Source of the DNA: Mycolicibacterium moriokaense
GTDB lineage: Bacteria > Actinomycetota > Actinomycetes > Mycobacteriales > Mycobacteriaceae
Direction: 5' to 3'
Length of the DNA: 64,000 bases
Assembly: GCF_010726085.1 (NCBI RefSeq)
Contig: NZ_AP022560.1
Coordinates: forward strand, 2,852,001-2,916,000
Positions within the stretch are counted from its first letter, which is position 1; every line of letters starts with the position of its first letter. The notes under the pieces are model-generated. The model ran no database searches. It worked only from the letters and a program-made list of their open reading frames with translations, and had not been told where the DNA came from. Both the position numbers and the translations under genes were made by a program. Shown here piece after piece: positions 34,725-43,473 of this stretch.

Positions 34725-36295
34725 CCGAATCCGAGCGCACCGCAGTGACGGCCGCCTCCACCATTCCCGACGAGATCGCCGGGTTCATCCGCCAGGACCC
34801 CGACACCGCCGTCGTCGTGCACAGCGACGTCCACCCCGACGAGTTCACCGTCGCCGAACTCTTCGACGAGAGCATTCGGCTGGCCGCCGGGCTGGCGGGG
34901 CTGGGTGTTGGCCCGGGTGATGTCGTCGCGCTGCAGCTGCCGAACTGGCGGGAGTGTTTCTCGGCGCACGCGGCGGTCTGGCTGTGCGGCGCCGTCGTCT
35001 TACCCATCGTGCCGATCTACGGGCCCGCCGAGGTCGCGTTCATCGCCAGGCAGTCGGGAGCGCGTGCCATCATCCTGGCCCGCGAACTGCGCAACCGCGA
35101 CACGGGCGCCACGGTCGCCGCGCTCGCCGATCTGCCCGACCTGAAGTACCGCATCATGCTCGGCGGCGGGGACGCCGGGACGATCCCGTTCGATGAGCTG
35201 AGCGCTACTCCGCCAACGGGTTTCACACCGTATCGTCCCGATCCGGACAGCCGGGCGCTGTTGGTGTACACGTCGGGTACGACGGCCGAGCCCAAGGGCG
35301 TCCAGCACAGCCACGGATCGCTGCTCGGCGAACTGCACGCGATGGATGCGCTGCGCCACACCGAGGCCGGTGAAACCACGCTGGCGGTGTTCCCGTCGGG
35401 CCACATCGCCGGGACGTTGGGCATCCTGCGCCTGATGTGCCGTTCCGGCGGCACCGTCGCGATGGATGCGTGGAACCCCGAGGCGGCCGCGTGGCTGATC
35501 GCCAAGCACCGGGTCGCGGTGTCGGCGGGCGCGCCGATCCACCTCGGCGGCATCCTCGACGTCGCCGAACGCGACAGTCTCGACGTGTCGAGCCTGCGTG
35601 AGTACACCACCGGCGCCGCGGGTGTCGCCGGCGCGCTGATCCGGCGGGCCGACCGTTTCGGCATCGGCGCCTACCGCTGCTACGGATCCAGCGAGCACCC
35701 GACCATCAGCGTCGGCCGTCCCGAGGACCCGCTGGACAAGCGGGCCGACACCGACGGCCGGATCGCCCCGGGAACGGCGGTCCGGTTGGTCGACGACGAC
35801 GGTCGTGACGTCCCGGTCGGCGTCGACGGGGAGATCCTCACGCAGGGCCCGGAACTGTTCCGGGGTTACACCAACCCGCGTTTCACCGAGGCCAGCTTCA
35901 TCGACGGGTGGTTCCGCACCGGCGACGTCGGACGGTTGGATGCCGACGGCTTTCTCACCATCACCGACCGCAAGAAGGACATCATCGTGCGCGGCGGCGA
36001 GAACATCTCGTCGAAGGAAGTCGAGGACGTGGTCAGCAGCCACCCGGCGGTGGCGGAAGCCGCCGCGGTCGGCGCACCCGACGAGAAGTACGGCGAACGG
36101 GTCTGCGTGTTCGTCGTCCTCAACGGTGGCGACTCCTTCGACACCGCCGACGCCGCAGCGCACTTCGCCGCGTGCGGACTGGCCAGACAGAAGACGCCCG
36201 AACGTGTCGTGGTGGTTCCCGAGCTGCCGCGCACCATCAGCGGCAAAGTGCAAAAGCACCGTCTCAGAGAGCAACTCGACAACGCCGTGCAGTAG
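34703..36295 (+). CDS. AMP-forming acyl-CoA ligase (second FadD-like)
   Basis: A 530-residue ANL ligase with the P-loop YTSGTTAEPKGVQHSHG at about residues 190-206, YRCYGSSEHPTISVG, the hinge DRKKDIIVRGGENISSKE and the C-terminal PRTISGKVQKHRLREQL with the catalytic Lys. ATG 34703 overlaps the thiolase-like gene by 22 bp; GTG 34718, overlapping the stop by only a few bases, is an alternative start. It activates an unknown acid; two different ligases in one cluster suggest two entry points (whole side chain and a later ring product). Confidence 0.93.
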   Translation: MCAAVVLTESERTAVTAASTIPDEIAGFIRQDPDTAVVVHSDVHPDEFTVAELFDESIRLAAGLAGLGVGPGDVVALQLPNWRECFSAHAAVWLCGAVVLPIVPIYGPAEVAFIARQSGARAIILARELRNRDTGATVAALADLPDLKYRIMLGGGDAGTIPFDELSATPPTGFTPYRPDPDSRALLVYTSGTTAEPKGVQHSHGSLLGELHAMDALRHTEAGETTLAVFPSGHIAGTLGILRLMCRSGGTVAMDAWNPEAAAWLIAKHRVAVSAGAPIHLGGILDVAERDSLDVSSLREYTTGAAGVAGALIRRADRFGIGAYRCYGSSEHPTISVGRPEDPLDKRADTDGRIAPGTAVRLVDDDGRDVPVGVDGEILTQGPELFRGYTNPRFTEASFIDGWFRTGDVGRLDADGFLTITDRKKDIIVRGGENISSKEVEDVVSSHPAVAEAAAVGAPDEKYGERVCVFVVLNGGDSFDTADAAAHFAACGLARQKTPERVVVVPELPRTISGKVQKHRLREQLDNAVQ

Positions 36296-36317
36296 AAATC
36301 CGAGGGAAGGAACGAAC

Positions 36318-37172
36318 GTGGGCAGAGTGCAGGACAAGGTCGTACTCGTCACCGGGGGTGCGCGTGGTCAGGGCCGGTCGCATGCGGTGCGGCTGGCAGA
36401 GGAGGGCGCCGACGTCATCCTGTTCGACATCTGCTCCGACGTCGAACACAACGCCTATTCGCTGGCCACCGAGCACGATCTCGAAGAGGTGGGCCGCGAG
36501 GTGGAGAAGACCGGACGCCGAGCCGTGACGGCCGTCGTCGACGTGCGGGACCGGGCAGCACTGGGGACGGCGCTCAACGATGCCGTCGCCGAACTCGGGA
36601 AGCTCGACGTCGTTGTCGCCAACGCAGGCATCTGCCCGATGGGCACGGATGTGCCGATCGACGCTTTCGCCAACGCCTTCGATGTGGACTTCGTCGGCGT
36701 GGTCAACACGGTTCATGTTGCGCTGCCTCATCTTTCGGAGGGCGCCTCAATCATCACGGTCGGGTCGATCGCAGGATTGCTGGCCGAGAAGGCCGGGCCC
36801 GCCGTCAGTATGGGACCCAACGGCGCCGGTGGTGCGGGTTACAACCTGGCCAAGCAGTTCATCGACAAGTACACGATGGCGCTGGCGAACCAGTTGGCGC
36901 CCAAGTCGATCCGAGTCAACGTGGTGCATCCGACCAACGTCAACACCCCGATGCTGCACAACGAACCGATGTACAAGATGTTCCGGCCCGACCTCGAACA
37001 TCCGACGCTCGACGACGCCGTGCTGACCTTCCCGATCCTGCAGGGCATGCCGATTCCCTATGTCGAACCCGACGACGTCTCGCATGCGGTCTGCTATCTG
37101 GCATCCGACGAGTCCCGCTATGTCACCGGCGTGCAACTCAAGGTCGACGCCGGCGCCTCCCTGAGATTCTGA
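36318..37172 (+). CDS. Mycofactocin-coupled SDR-type oxidoreductase
   Basis: A 284-residue short-chain dehydrogenase. The cofactor loop TGGARGQGRSHAVRLAEEGA, the insert with DICSDVEHNAYSLATEHDLE, NAG at the fourth strand, catalytic YNLAK and the end DDVSHAVCYLASDESRYVTG match the SDR group that holds its NAD tightly and passes electrons to mycofactocin in actinobacteria. GTG 36318 follows GGAAGGA. It would oxidise an alcohol on the substrate. It is part of the 33555-39204 operon. Confidence 0.9.
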   Translation: MGRVQDKVVLVTGGARGQGRSHAVRLAEEGADVILFDICSDVEHNAYSLATEHDLEEVGREVEKTGRRAVTAVVDVRDRAALGTALNDAVAELGKLDVVVANAGICPMGTDVPIDAFANAFDVDFVGVVNTVHVALPHLSEGASIITVGSIAGLLAEKAGPAVSMGPNGAGGAGYNLAKQFIDKYTMALANQLAPKSIRVNVVHPTNVNTPMLHNEPMYKMFRPDLEHPTLDDAVLTFPILQGMPIPYVEPDDVSHAVCYLASDESRYVTGVQLKVDAGASLRF

Positions 37173-37177
37173 TAACG

Positions 37178-38182
37178 ATGCAGTGGGCGATGCCCTGGCC
37201 GGGCGCCGAACTCGCCAGACAGGCCGAATCCGCCGGCGCGGCGGCATTCTGCGCCGGCGAGTTCGCCGACAGCAACGCCTACGTCACCGCATCGGAGATG
37301 GCACACCAGACCACCGCCGCGCGGATCGGCCCAGGCGTCGCCTACGCGTTCGCGCGGTCGCCGTTCGTGCACGCGTCGGCGGCCCGACACCTCAACCAGA
37401 TCGCGCCGGGCCGGGTGTTCCTCGGGCTGGGCGCGGGGACCAGCCGGATGAACAGCGACTGGTTCGGGGGGGACTCGTCACATCCAGCGCCGAGGATGCG
37501 CGAGCTCGTCACCTGCATCAGGGCGTTCCTGGATGCCGAAAACGGTGAGCGGATCACGTTCGACGGCGACTTCTACCACCTCGACGCCCGCATTCAGGCC
37601 CCGGTGTTGGGCCGGATCGGCGTGCCGATCCTGCTGGGCGCGTTCAACATTCACATGCTGCGAACCGTCGGCGGCGTCGCCGACGGGGTGCTCGGGCACG
37701 GGTTGTTCACCGACCGCTGGTGGGCCGAGGTGGTGGAGCCGAACCTGGCCCTCGGGGCGCGGCGCGCCGGCCGTGACCCCGCGGAGCTGTTGCGGTGGGG
37801 GTGGGTGATCACCGCAATCGACGACGAGGATCCGCAGCGGGCGATCGAGGATGCCAAGCGTCAGATCGCGTTCTATCTGACCGTCAAGACCTACGACTCG
37901 CTCGTCGCGCTGCACGGCTGGCAGGACGAGGTGGCCGCGATCCGGGCGGCGTTCCGCGAAGGGGACCCGCGCGCCATCGGTAACCATGTCACCGACGAGA
38001 TGCTGTGGGCGATGGCGGCGTGCGGCGACACCGAGCAGGCCCGCGCGATGCTCGCCGCCCGGCAGTCGCTACCCGATCTCGGATTCCATTCGCCGCCAGG
38101 ATTTCTGGTCAGTGCGCGACGACGCAAGCAGTACGGCACCAGGGTCATCGAGGCCTTCACACGGACGGGAGTCGTCACATGA
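37178..38182 (+). CDS. Luciferase-like (LLM) flavin/F420 oxidoreductase
   Basis: A 334-residue TIM-barrel protein of the LLM class. AGAAAFCAGEFADSNAYV and RIGPGVAYAFARSPFVHAS near the start and FLGLGAGTSRMNSDWFGG match the family; IGVPILLGAFNIHMLRTVGG then GVLGH follow. LLM proteins use F420 or FMN, and in mycobacteria many oxidise alcohols or act on hydroxy-keto compounds. Only five bases separate it from the SDR gene, and its stop overlaps the AveC-like gene by four bases. Confidence 0.85.
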   Translation: MQWAMPWPGAELARQAESAGAAAFCAGEFADSNAYVTASEMAHQTTAARIGPGVAYAFARSPFVHASAARHLNQIAPGRVFLGLGAGTSRMNSDWFGGDSSHPAPRMRELVTCIRAFLDAENGERITFDGDFYHLDARIQAPVLGRIGVPILLGAFNIHMLRTVGGVADGVLGHGLFTDRWWAEVVEPNLALGARRAGRDPAELLRWGWVITAIDDEDPQRAIEDAKRQIAFYLTVKTYDSLVALHGWQDEVAAIRAAFREGDPRAIGNHVTDEMLWAMAACGDTEQARAMLAARQSLPDLGFHSPPGFLVSARRRKQYGTRVIEAFTRTGVVT

Positions 38183-39204
38183 CCACCGAGCGCAACATCG
38201 ACGCCCCCGAGTCTCTGGACGAGGCGCCGAAGACCTACCGGGATTCACCCCCGATAGTGTGGCTGGCCCGGCTGGGTGCCGTCTTCGTGGTGTTCCAGCT
38301 CTATGTCTACGCCCGCTGGATATTTTCGGACGAGTTCAGGCCCGCACCCGCCGGACCCGACCCGATCCCGGGGTCGAGCATCGCCTGGATCCGATTCTGG
38401 GAGATCGGCTGCATGCTCGGCGGGGTGGTCCTGCTCGTCTGGCTGATCCGGAAGACGCGGCGGGACAAACAACTTCCGGCCATCGGCATCTTCGTGGTGG
38501 CCTGGCTGCTGGCGGCCTGGCAGGACCCCGGTGTGAACGCCGTGCGGCCGGTGTTCGGGTACAACGCCGGGTTCTTCAACATGGGCACCTGGGGTGGGTT
38601 CATCCCGGGCTGGGTGCACAAGGGCGCCGAGAATCCGCAGCCGATCATCTACTTCCTCGCCAGCTACATCCTGCTGACGCCGCTGGCCATCATGGGCATC
38701 GATCAGGTGATCGCCCGGATGCGAAAGACGTGGCCGCGCATCAACACCGCGGGTGTGCTGTTCGTGATGCTCGTGCTGTTCATCGTGCTCGACATCGTCT
38801 TGGAGCAGTACTTCCATCGCATCAAACTGTGGACCTACCTGCGCGTCGACGACACCTGGTCGATCTTCGGTGGCACCCTGTACCAGTTCCCGCTGTACGA
38901 GGGCATCGTGTTCGGCGGTCTGGTCAGCGTTTCGTCCATCGCCATCTATTGTCTGCGCGACCGCAACGGCCGGATGATCTCCGACATCGGCATCGAGAAA
39001 CTGAAGAGCAAACGCACCGTCACCCTGGTGCGCATCCTCGCGCTGACGGCGGTGTTCAACCTGATCATGCTGGTGTTCAACCTCGGCTTCAACCTGGTCA
39101 ACCAGCACGCCGAGCTGCAACCGCCCGCTGATGAAGTGCCCAGTTACCTGCACCACGGCATGTGTGGCGTCGGGCCGAATCCGCCGTGCCCACCGAGGCC
39201 ATGA
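38179..39204 (+). CDS. AveC-like (spirocyclase family) membrane protein
   Basis: A 341-residue polytopic membrane protein with about seven to eight hydrophobic helices and WLARLGAVFVVFQLYVYARW near the start; the middle has NAGFFNMGTWGGFIPGWVHK and GGTLYQFPLYEGIVFGGLVS. It resembles the AveC family, named after an avermectin spiroketal cyclase; mycobacteria carry several such proteins of unknown function. It is the last gene of the 33555-39204 operon, coupled to the LLM gene (ATGA overlap). Confidence 0.75.
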   Translation: MTTERNIDAPESLDEAPKTYRDSPPIVWLARLGAVFVVFQLYVYARWIFSDEFRPAPAGPDPIPGSSIAWIRFWEIGCMLGGVVLLVWLIRKTRRDKQLPAIGIFVVAWLLAAWQDPGVNAVRPVFGYNAGFFNMGTWGGFIPGWVHKGAENPQPIIYFLASYILLTPLAIMGIDQVIARMRKTWPRINTAGVLFVMLVLFIVLDIVLEQYFHRIKLWTYLRVDDTWSIFGGTLYQFPLYEGIVFGGLVSVSSIAIYCLRDRNGRMISDIGIEKLKSKRTVTLVRILALTAVFNLIMLVFNLGFNLVNQHAELQPPADEVPSYLHHGMCGVGPNPPCPPRP

Positions 39205-39233
39205 TGATCACCGCCGCTCGATGGCTCGGACCG

Positions 39234-39548
39234 TCACTCCGGTTGCGGCGGCGACAGATTGCGCTGGGCCGTGCCGGCGTAGCCGAAGAACTTCTCGAAG
39301 TTGGCGTCGTTGATGCGGTTGGCGCTGTTGCGCTTGGCCGCGGATTCCAGTGCGGCCAAGCGATCACGCGCCCGCTGCAACGCATCGGCATCGCCGCCGG
39401 CTTCCAGTTCGGTGACGGCATCTCTGGCGGAGGCGATCTCGATGCGTAAACGCTCATGCACCTCACCGAAAGTCAGCAGATCGTGGTCGTCCTCATCCAC
39501 CCGCTGGCGCGGCGGGTCCGAACCCTCAACCGATTCCGCATCTTTCAT
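39234..39548 (-). CDS. Small coiled-coil hypothetical protein
   Basis: About 104 residues, start ATG 39548. The centre (LLTFGEVHERLRIEIASARD to LQRARDRLAALESAAKRNSA) is a charged helix likely to form a coiled coil; the end NFEKFFGYAGTAQRNLSPPQ is polar. There is no ribosome site, but TAACGT upstream could be a -10 of a leaderless message. I do not recognise the family. It is divergent from the amidohydrolase at 39587, with which it may share a promoter region. Confidence 0.6.
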   Translation of the reverse strand: MKDAESVEGSDPPRQRVDEDDHDLLTFGEVHERLRIEIASARDAVTELEAGGDADALQRARDRLAALESAAKRNSANRINDANFEKFFGYAGTAQRNLSPPQPE

Positions 39549-39586
39549 GCAGCCCACGTTACCGATGGATCCACAGGAGGCACACC

Positions 39587-40756
39587 ATGCCATTGCAAGA
39601 TGATCATCAGATCGTCTCCGTCGACGACCACCTGATCGAGCATCCGCGAGTGTGGCAGGATCGCCTGCCGCAGAAGTTCCAGGAGAACGGGCCGCGCATC
39701 GTGGAGCTCGAGGGCAGGCATCTGTGGAGCTACGACGGGCAGATCATGCCGACCATCGGGCTCAACGCGGTGGCGGGTAAGCCGCCCGAGGAGTGGGGGA
39801 TGGACCCCGTCCGCTACGAGGACATGATTCCGGGCTGCTACGACCCGGTGGCCCGCATCGCCGACATGGACCTCGACGGGGTGCAGGCCGCGCTGTGCTT
39901 CCCTTCGATGCCCGGCTTCGGGGGCAGCACGTTCTTCCGTGGCCAGGACAAGGAACTCGCGCTGCTGTGCGTCAAGGCGTGGAACGACTTCTACATCGAC
40001 GAGTGGTGCGCGACCGCGCCGGACCGCTACATCCCGCTGGCCATCCTGCCGGTGTGGGACATTGACGAGACGGTCGCCGAGGCCAAGCGCGTCGCCGCGA
40101 AGGGGGCACGCACGGTGTCGTTCCCCGACAGTCCCGTGCCGATGGGTCTGCCCTCGTTCCACTCCGACCACTGGGACGGGTTGTGGGACGTGTGTTCTGA
40201 CGCGAAGATGCCGGTGTCACTCCACTTCGGTTCGGGCTCGTTCGTGCCTGGCTTCTCCTATTCGGCAATCGCGTCCTCGCCGACGCCTACGCTGCCGGAC
40301 GCACCGTTCGCGGTGGCGATCACCTTGTTCTCGACGAACCTGATGTGGACCACCGTCGACCTGTTGTTCTCGGGCAAGCTGCAGAAGTTCCCGGACCTGC
40401 AGTTCTCGTTGTCCGAAGGTGGGATCGGCTGGGTGCCCTACGTTCTGGAGCGTTCGGATTATGTGTGGAAGCGGCACCGGTACTACCAGCCCATCGACTT
40501 CGACACGCGCCCTTCGGATCTGTTCCGAGCGCACTTCTACGGCTGCTTCATCGACGACGAGCACGGTCTGGTGAATCGGCACACGATCGGAGTCGACCGC
40601 ATCACGCTCGAAATCGATTTCCCCCATTCGGATTCCAACTGGCCCAACTCGCGCAAGCGGGCCGCGGAGGTGCTCACCAAAGTCCCCGATGACGAATGCA
40701 AGTTGATCGTCGAGGACAACGCACGGCGGATGCTGAACTTCCCGCGGGTGGCGTGA
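39587..40756 (+). CDS. Amidohydrolase-family (amidohydrolase 2) protein
   Basis: A 389-residue TIM-barrel metal hydrolase or decarboxylase of the amidohydrolase_2 group. The start SVDDHLIEHPRVW carries the first metal-type pair (DxH), FGGIGSTFF-like loops follow in PSMPGFGGSTFFRGQD, and the later DFPHSDSNWPNSRKRAAEVL has the family's DxPHxxxxWP end. CAGGAGG precedes ATG 39587. Such proteins are frequent in mycobacterial steroid clusters but the reaction is not known. It has no copy of the shared motif upstream. Confidence 0.88.
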   Translation: MPLQDDHQIVSVDDHLIEHPRVWQDRLPQKFQENGPRIVELEGRHLWSYDGQIMPTIGLNAVAGKPPEEWGMDPVRYEDMIPGCYDPVARIADMDLDGVQAALCFPSMPGFGGSTFFRGQDKELALLCVKAWNDFYIDEWCATAPDRYIPLAILPVWDIDETVAEAKRVAAKGARTVSFPDSPVPMGLPSFHSDHWDGLWDVCSDAKMPVSLHFGSGSFVPGFSYSAIASSPTPTLPDAPFAVAITLFSTNLMWTTVDLLFSGKLQKFPDLQFSLSEGGIGWVPYVLERSDYVWKRHRYYQPIDFDTRPSDLFRAHFYGCFIDDEHGLVNRHTIGVDRITLEIDFPHSDSNWPNSRKRAAEVLTKVPDDECKLIVEDNARRMLNFPRVA

Positions 40757-40760
40757 GGGT

Positions 40761-42326
40761 CTAACTGCCCGCGGGCGCCAGCATGTCCTTCCAGCCGTTG
40801 TCGACGTCGGGCAGCGTGTTCTCCACCCGGTAGCGCACGCCGTCGGGTCCGACGACCTCACCGCTGGCCGGTGAGTACACGCCGGTTGCCTGCAGCGACG
40901 GGGTGTAGCTGCACGGCTTCGGTTGCCGGCCATCGCATTGCACGGTGCCCTGACTCGGCGGGGTGAGTGGATCGCTGCGCACGGGCTCGGGCGGCGGCAG
41001 CTGATCGGCGGGCATCGGGTTCATGCCGGTGTTGATCGTCGGTGCGGGGATCACCAGGCCCGGCTCAACCGGACGCGTGCAGCGGGCGGCAGGCGCAGGG
41101 CAGTCGAGGACCTGGTTGGGGTCCCCGTACCACGGGTTGGTGCCCAGCGGCACATAGGGTTCGTTGCTGCGGCACTCGTTCGGTGTGGCGGCGCGCTTGC
41201 CGGGTACGTCGGCACATGGGTAATTGCGTGCGCCGCGAACGACATTCGGAGCGCCCTTCGGAATCTTGCAGTACCGGATGTCGGTGGGCAGCGGCGCGGT
41301 GGTGGTGTCCGCGGGGGAGCGCCAGTTGCCCGGCGGCTCGAAACCGGTGAGGCAGGCGGGCGGCTGGTTGATGGTGAGGTTGAAGTTCAGGCCGACGGTG
41401 CCGGGATACGGTGCGAGCACCGTCTGTGCGACTGCGGCTCCCTGCGGGAGGATCACCAGGAACTGCTCGAGGCCGTTGTCGTAACGCTTGAGCATGTCCA
41501 GCACGATCGCGGAATTGGCCAGCAGCTGCGGCAGCGAGTCGCGAACGTCGGTGATCACCGCCCTGGCGGCCTCGATGGTGGGGACGGCCTCGGTCAGCAG
41601 ATGGCGCACCGTGTCGTCCTTCTGCGCCGACTGCGCCGCCAGGGTGCTGAGATTGGCTGCCCAGCGGTCGATGTCGTCGGACGACCGGATCTGGCTGTCG
41701 AGAATCGGACCCGAATTGTCGATGATGTCGTTGATGCTGTCGATATTCGCGTCGAAGTCGCCGACGATCAGCTGAGTGGAGTCCGCCAATCGGTGCAGGG
41801 CGGGTCCGAGCCCGCCGACCGCCAGCGACGATTCCTTGAGCAGCTTGGAGATCTGGTCCTTGGGCAGCGCTGACAGGCCTTTATTGGTCGCATCGAGGAT
41901 CGGACCGACCTCGGCGGGCACGGTGCCGGTGGTGATCGTCTGGCCGGGTCGCAGGAAGTCGTTGGTGGGGAGGCCCGGGTCGGGGTCGACAAGGTCGAGG
42001 TACTGCTCACCGACGGCGGACACGGAGTGCACGTTGGCCGAGACGTTGGCGGGGATCTCGTAGCGGTTGTCGATGCTCATCGACGCGACGACACCGCGAC
42101 CGACGGGTTGCACATCGGTGACCCGTCCGACCGTCACCCCGCCGTAGGTGACGTTGGCGGTCGCGTACAGGCCACCGGACGCGGGCAGCTGCGCGTGCAA
42201 CGTGTAATGACCGACGCCCACGAGGCTCGGCAGCCGAAGGTAGTAGATGCACAACACCGTCACCGCGAAGATCGTCAGCAGCGTGAAGATGATCAGCTGG
42301 ATGCGGACGAAGCGGGTCAGCAACAT
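40761..42326 (-). CDS. mceF: Mce family protein, MceF position, operon 2
   Basis: A 521-residue Mce protein, start ATG 42326 one base after the mceE stop. Anchor at residues 5-27 (RFVRIQLIIFTLLTIFAVTV). MlaD domain YATANVTYGGVTVGRVTDVQ at about 52-71, then a helical Mce domain. It has a long cysteine- and proline-rich C-terminal part of about 200 residues, much longer than the MceF of operon 1. Last gene of the minus-strand mce operon; it ends 5 bp from the convergent amidohydrolase stop. Confidence 0.94.
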   Translation of the reverse strand: MLLTRFVRIQLIIFTLLTIFAVTVLCIYYLRLPSLVGVGHYTLHAQLPASGGLYATANVTYGGVTVGRVTDVQPVGRGVVASMSIDNRYEIPANVSANVHSVSAVGEQYLDLVDPDPGLPTNDFLRPGQTITTGTVPAEVGPILDATNKGLSALPKDQISKLLKESSLAVGGLGPALHRLADSTQLIVGDFDANIDSINDIIDNSGPILDSQIRSSDDIDRWAANLSTLAAQSAQKDDTVRHLLTEAVPTIEAARAVITDVRDSLPQLLANSAIVLDMLKRYDNGLEQFLVILPQGAAVAQTVLAPYPGTVGLNFNLTINQPPACLTGFEPPGNWRSPADTTTAPLPTDIRYCKIPKGAPNVVRGARNYPCADVPGKRAATPNECRSNEPYVPLGTNPWYGDPNQVLDCPAPAARCTRPVEPGLVIPAPTINTGMNPMPADQLPPPEPVRSDPLTPPSQGTVQCDGRQPKPCSYTPSLQATGVYSPASGEVVGPDGVRYRVENTLPDVDNGWKDMLAPAGS

Positions 42327-42327
42327 C

Positions 42328-43473
42328 TCACTCCGACCTCTCGACCAACGGACCACCCGGCGCCGTGAGCGGGTTCGGGGTGAACCGGATGTCGGGGACC
42401 ATCGTGTTGGGATCGCGGCCCCACGACTGCTCGAGCGCACGCAGGGCCCCGGAGAACCGGGTGCCCGCGAGGAACGAGTTGTCGATCGTGCTCAGCGTCA
42501 GGTCGAAGGTCGGCGACAGGTTGATGTAGTCGCCACGGACGAACTTGCCGACCCCGTCGGCGGTGAACGGCAGGGTCAGCAGGATCTCCAGCGCCCCGGG
42601 CAGATGCGGTGCGGCTCTTCCGAGTTCGCGCAGCGGACGTTGCAGCAGCCGCAGGTTATCGTCGATGTCGGCGCGCGCTGCGGTCAGCGTCCGGTCGGTG
42701 ACCGCGCTGAAGCGGCCGAATGCTTCGGCACCGTCGGCGAACAGCTCCTGCTGGTCCGCGAAATGCTGCACGAGCGGCGGGAATGCGGTGAGCACGCGGT
42801 CCAGGGTTCGCTCGTTGGCCGCCGCGATGGCGAGGAGGTCGCGAACCTCGGTGGTGGCGCGGGTGATCTGCTCACGCTGCTGGTTGAGCTCGGTGATGAA
42901 GGTCTCGAGTTTGGCCAGGAAGCTGCGGATCCGTTCTGCGTTGCCCCACAACACATCGTTGACCTCGGTGGTGATGACCTCTAGGTGTTCGATGCCACCG
43001 CCGCGCAGCACCATCGCGACGCTGGCGAGGGTGCGTTCGGTGGTGGGATAGGCCGACGAATGCTGCAGCGGAATGGTGTCACCGTTGCGCAGCGGCTCCG
43101 GTGACGGATCCGGGAGTGCCGCCAACTCGAGGTGCTGGGTGCCCAGCAGGCTGGTCTGCCCGATCTTCGCGGTGGCGTTCGCGGGCAGTTTGACGTCGCT
43201 GCGGATGTCGACGGTGACGGTGGCGATCCAGTTCTTCAGCTCGACGGCGCGCACGGTGCCGACGTAGGTGTCGACCACGCGGACCCTGCTGTTGACGGTG
43301 ACCGCGAGCACGTCGGGCATCTGGATGTAGACGGTGTAGTGCTCCCCGGAGCTGCCGGGCACGCCGGGCAGCGGCACGTTCGCGATGCCGCGCCACTGGC
43401 TGCACGACACCGTCGCGAGCATGACGGCGGCGAATACCAGTGTGCGCCAGAGGATGCGGCGTACCTTGTTCAT
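42328..43473 (-). CDS. mceE: Mce family lipoprotein, MceE position, operon 2
   Basis: A 381-residue lipoprotein (LprK-like). The signal peptide ends in a lipobox-like VSC (MLATVSCSQW). The MlaD domain has DVLAVTVNSRVRVVDTYVGT at about residues 53-72. Start ATG 43473 overlaps the mceD stop by four bases. The upstream part of the open frame is out of family and arises from overlap with the mceD 3' end. Confidence 0.93.
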   Translation of the reverse strand: MNKVRRILWRTLVFAAVMLATVSCSQWRGIANVPLPGVPGSSGEHYTVYIQMPDVLAVTVNSRVRVVDTYVGTVRAVELKNWIATVTVDIRSDVKLPANATAKIGQTSLLGTQHLELAALPDPSPEPLRNGDTIPLQHSSAYPTTERTLASVAMVLRGGGIEHLEVITTEVNDVLWGNAERIRSFLAKLETFITELNQQREQITRATTEVRDLLAIAAANERTLDRVLTAFPPLVQHFADQQELFADGAEAFGRFSAVTDRTLTAARADIDDNLRLLQRPLRELGRAAPHLPGALEILLTLPFTADGVGKFVRGDYINLSPTFDLTLSTIDNSFLAGTRFSGALRALEQSWGRDPNTMVPDIRFTPNPLTAPGGPLVERSE

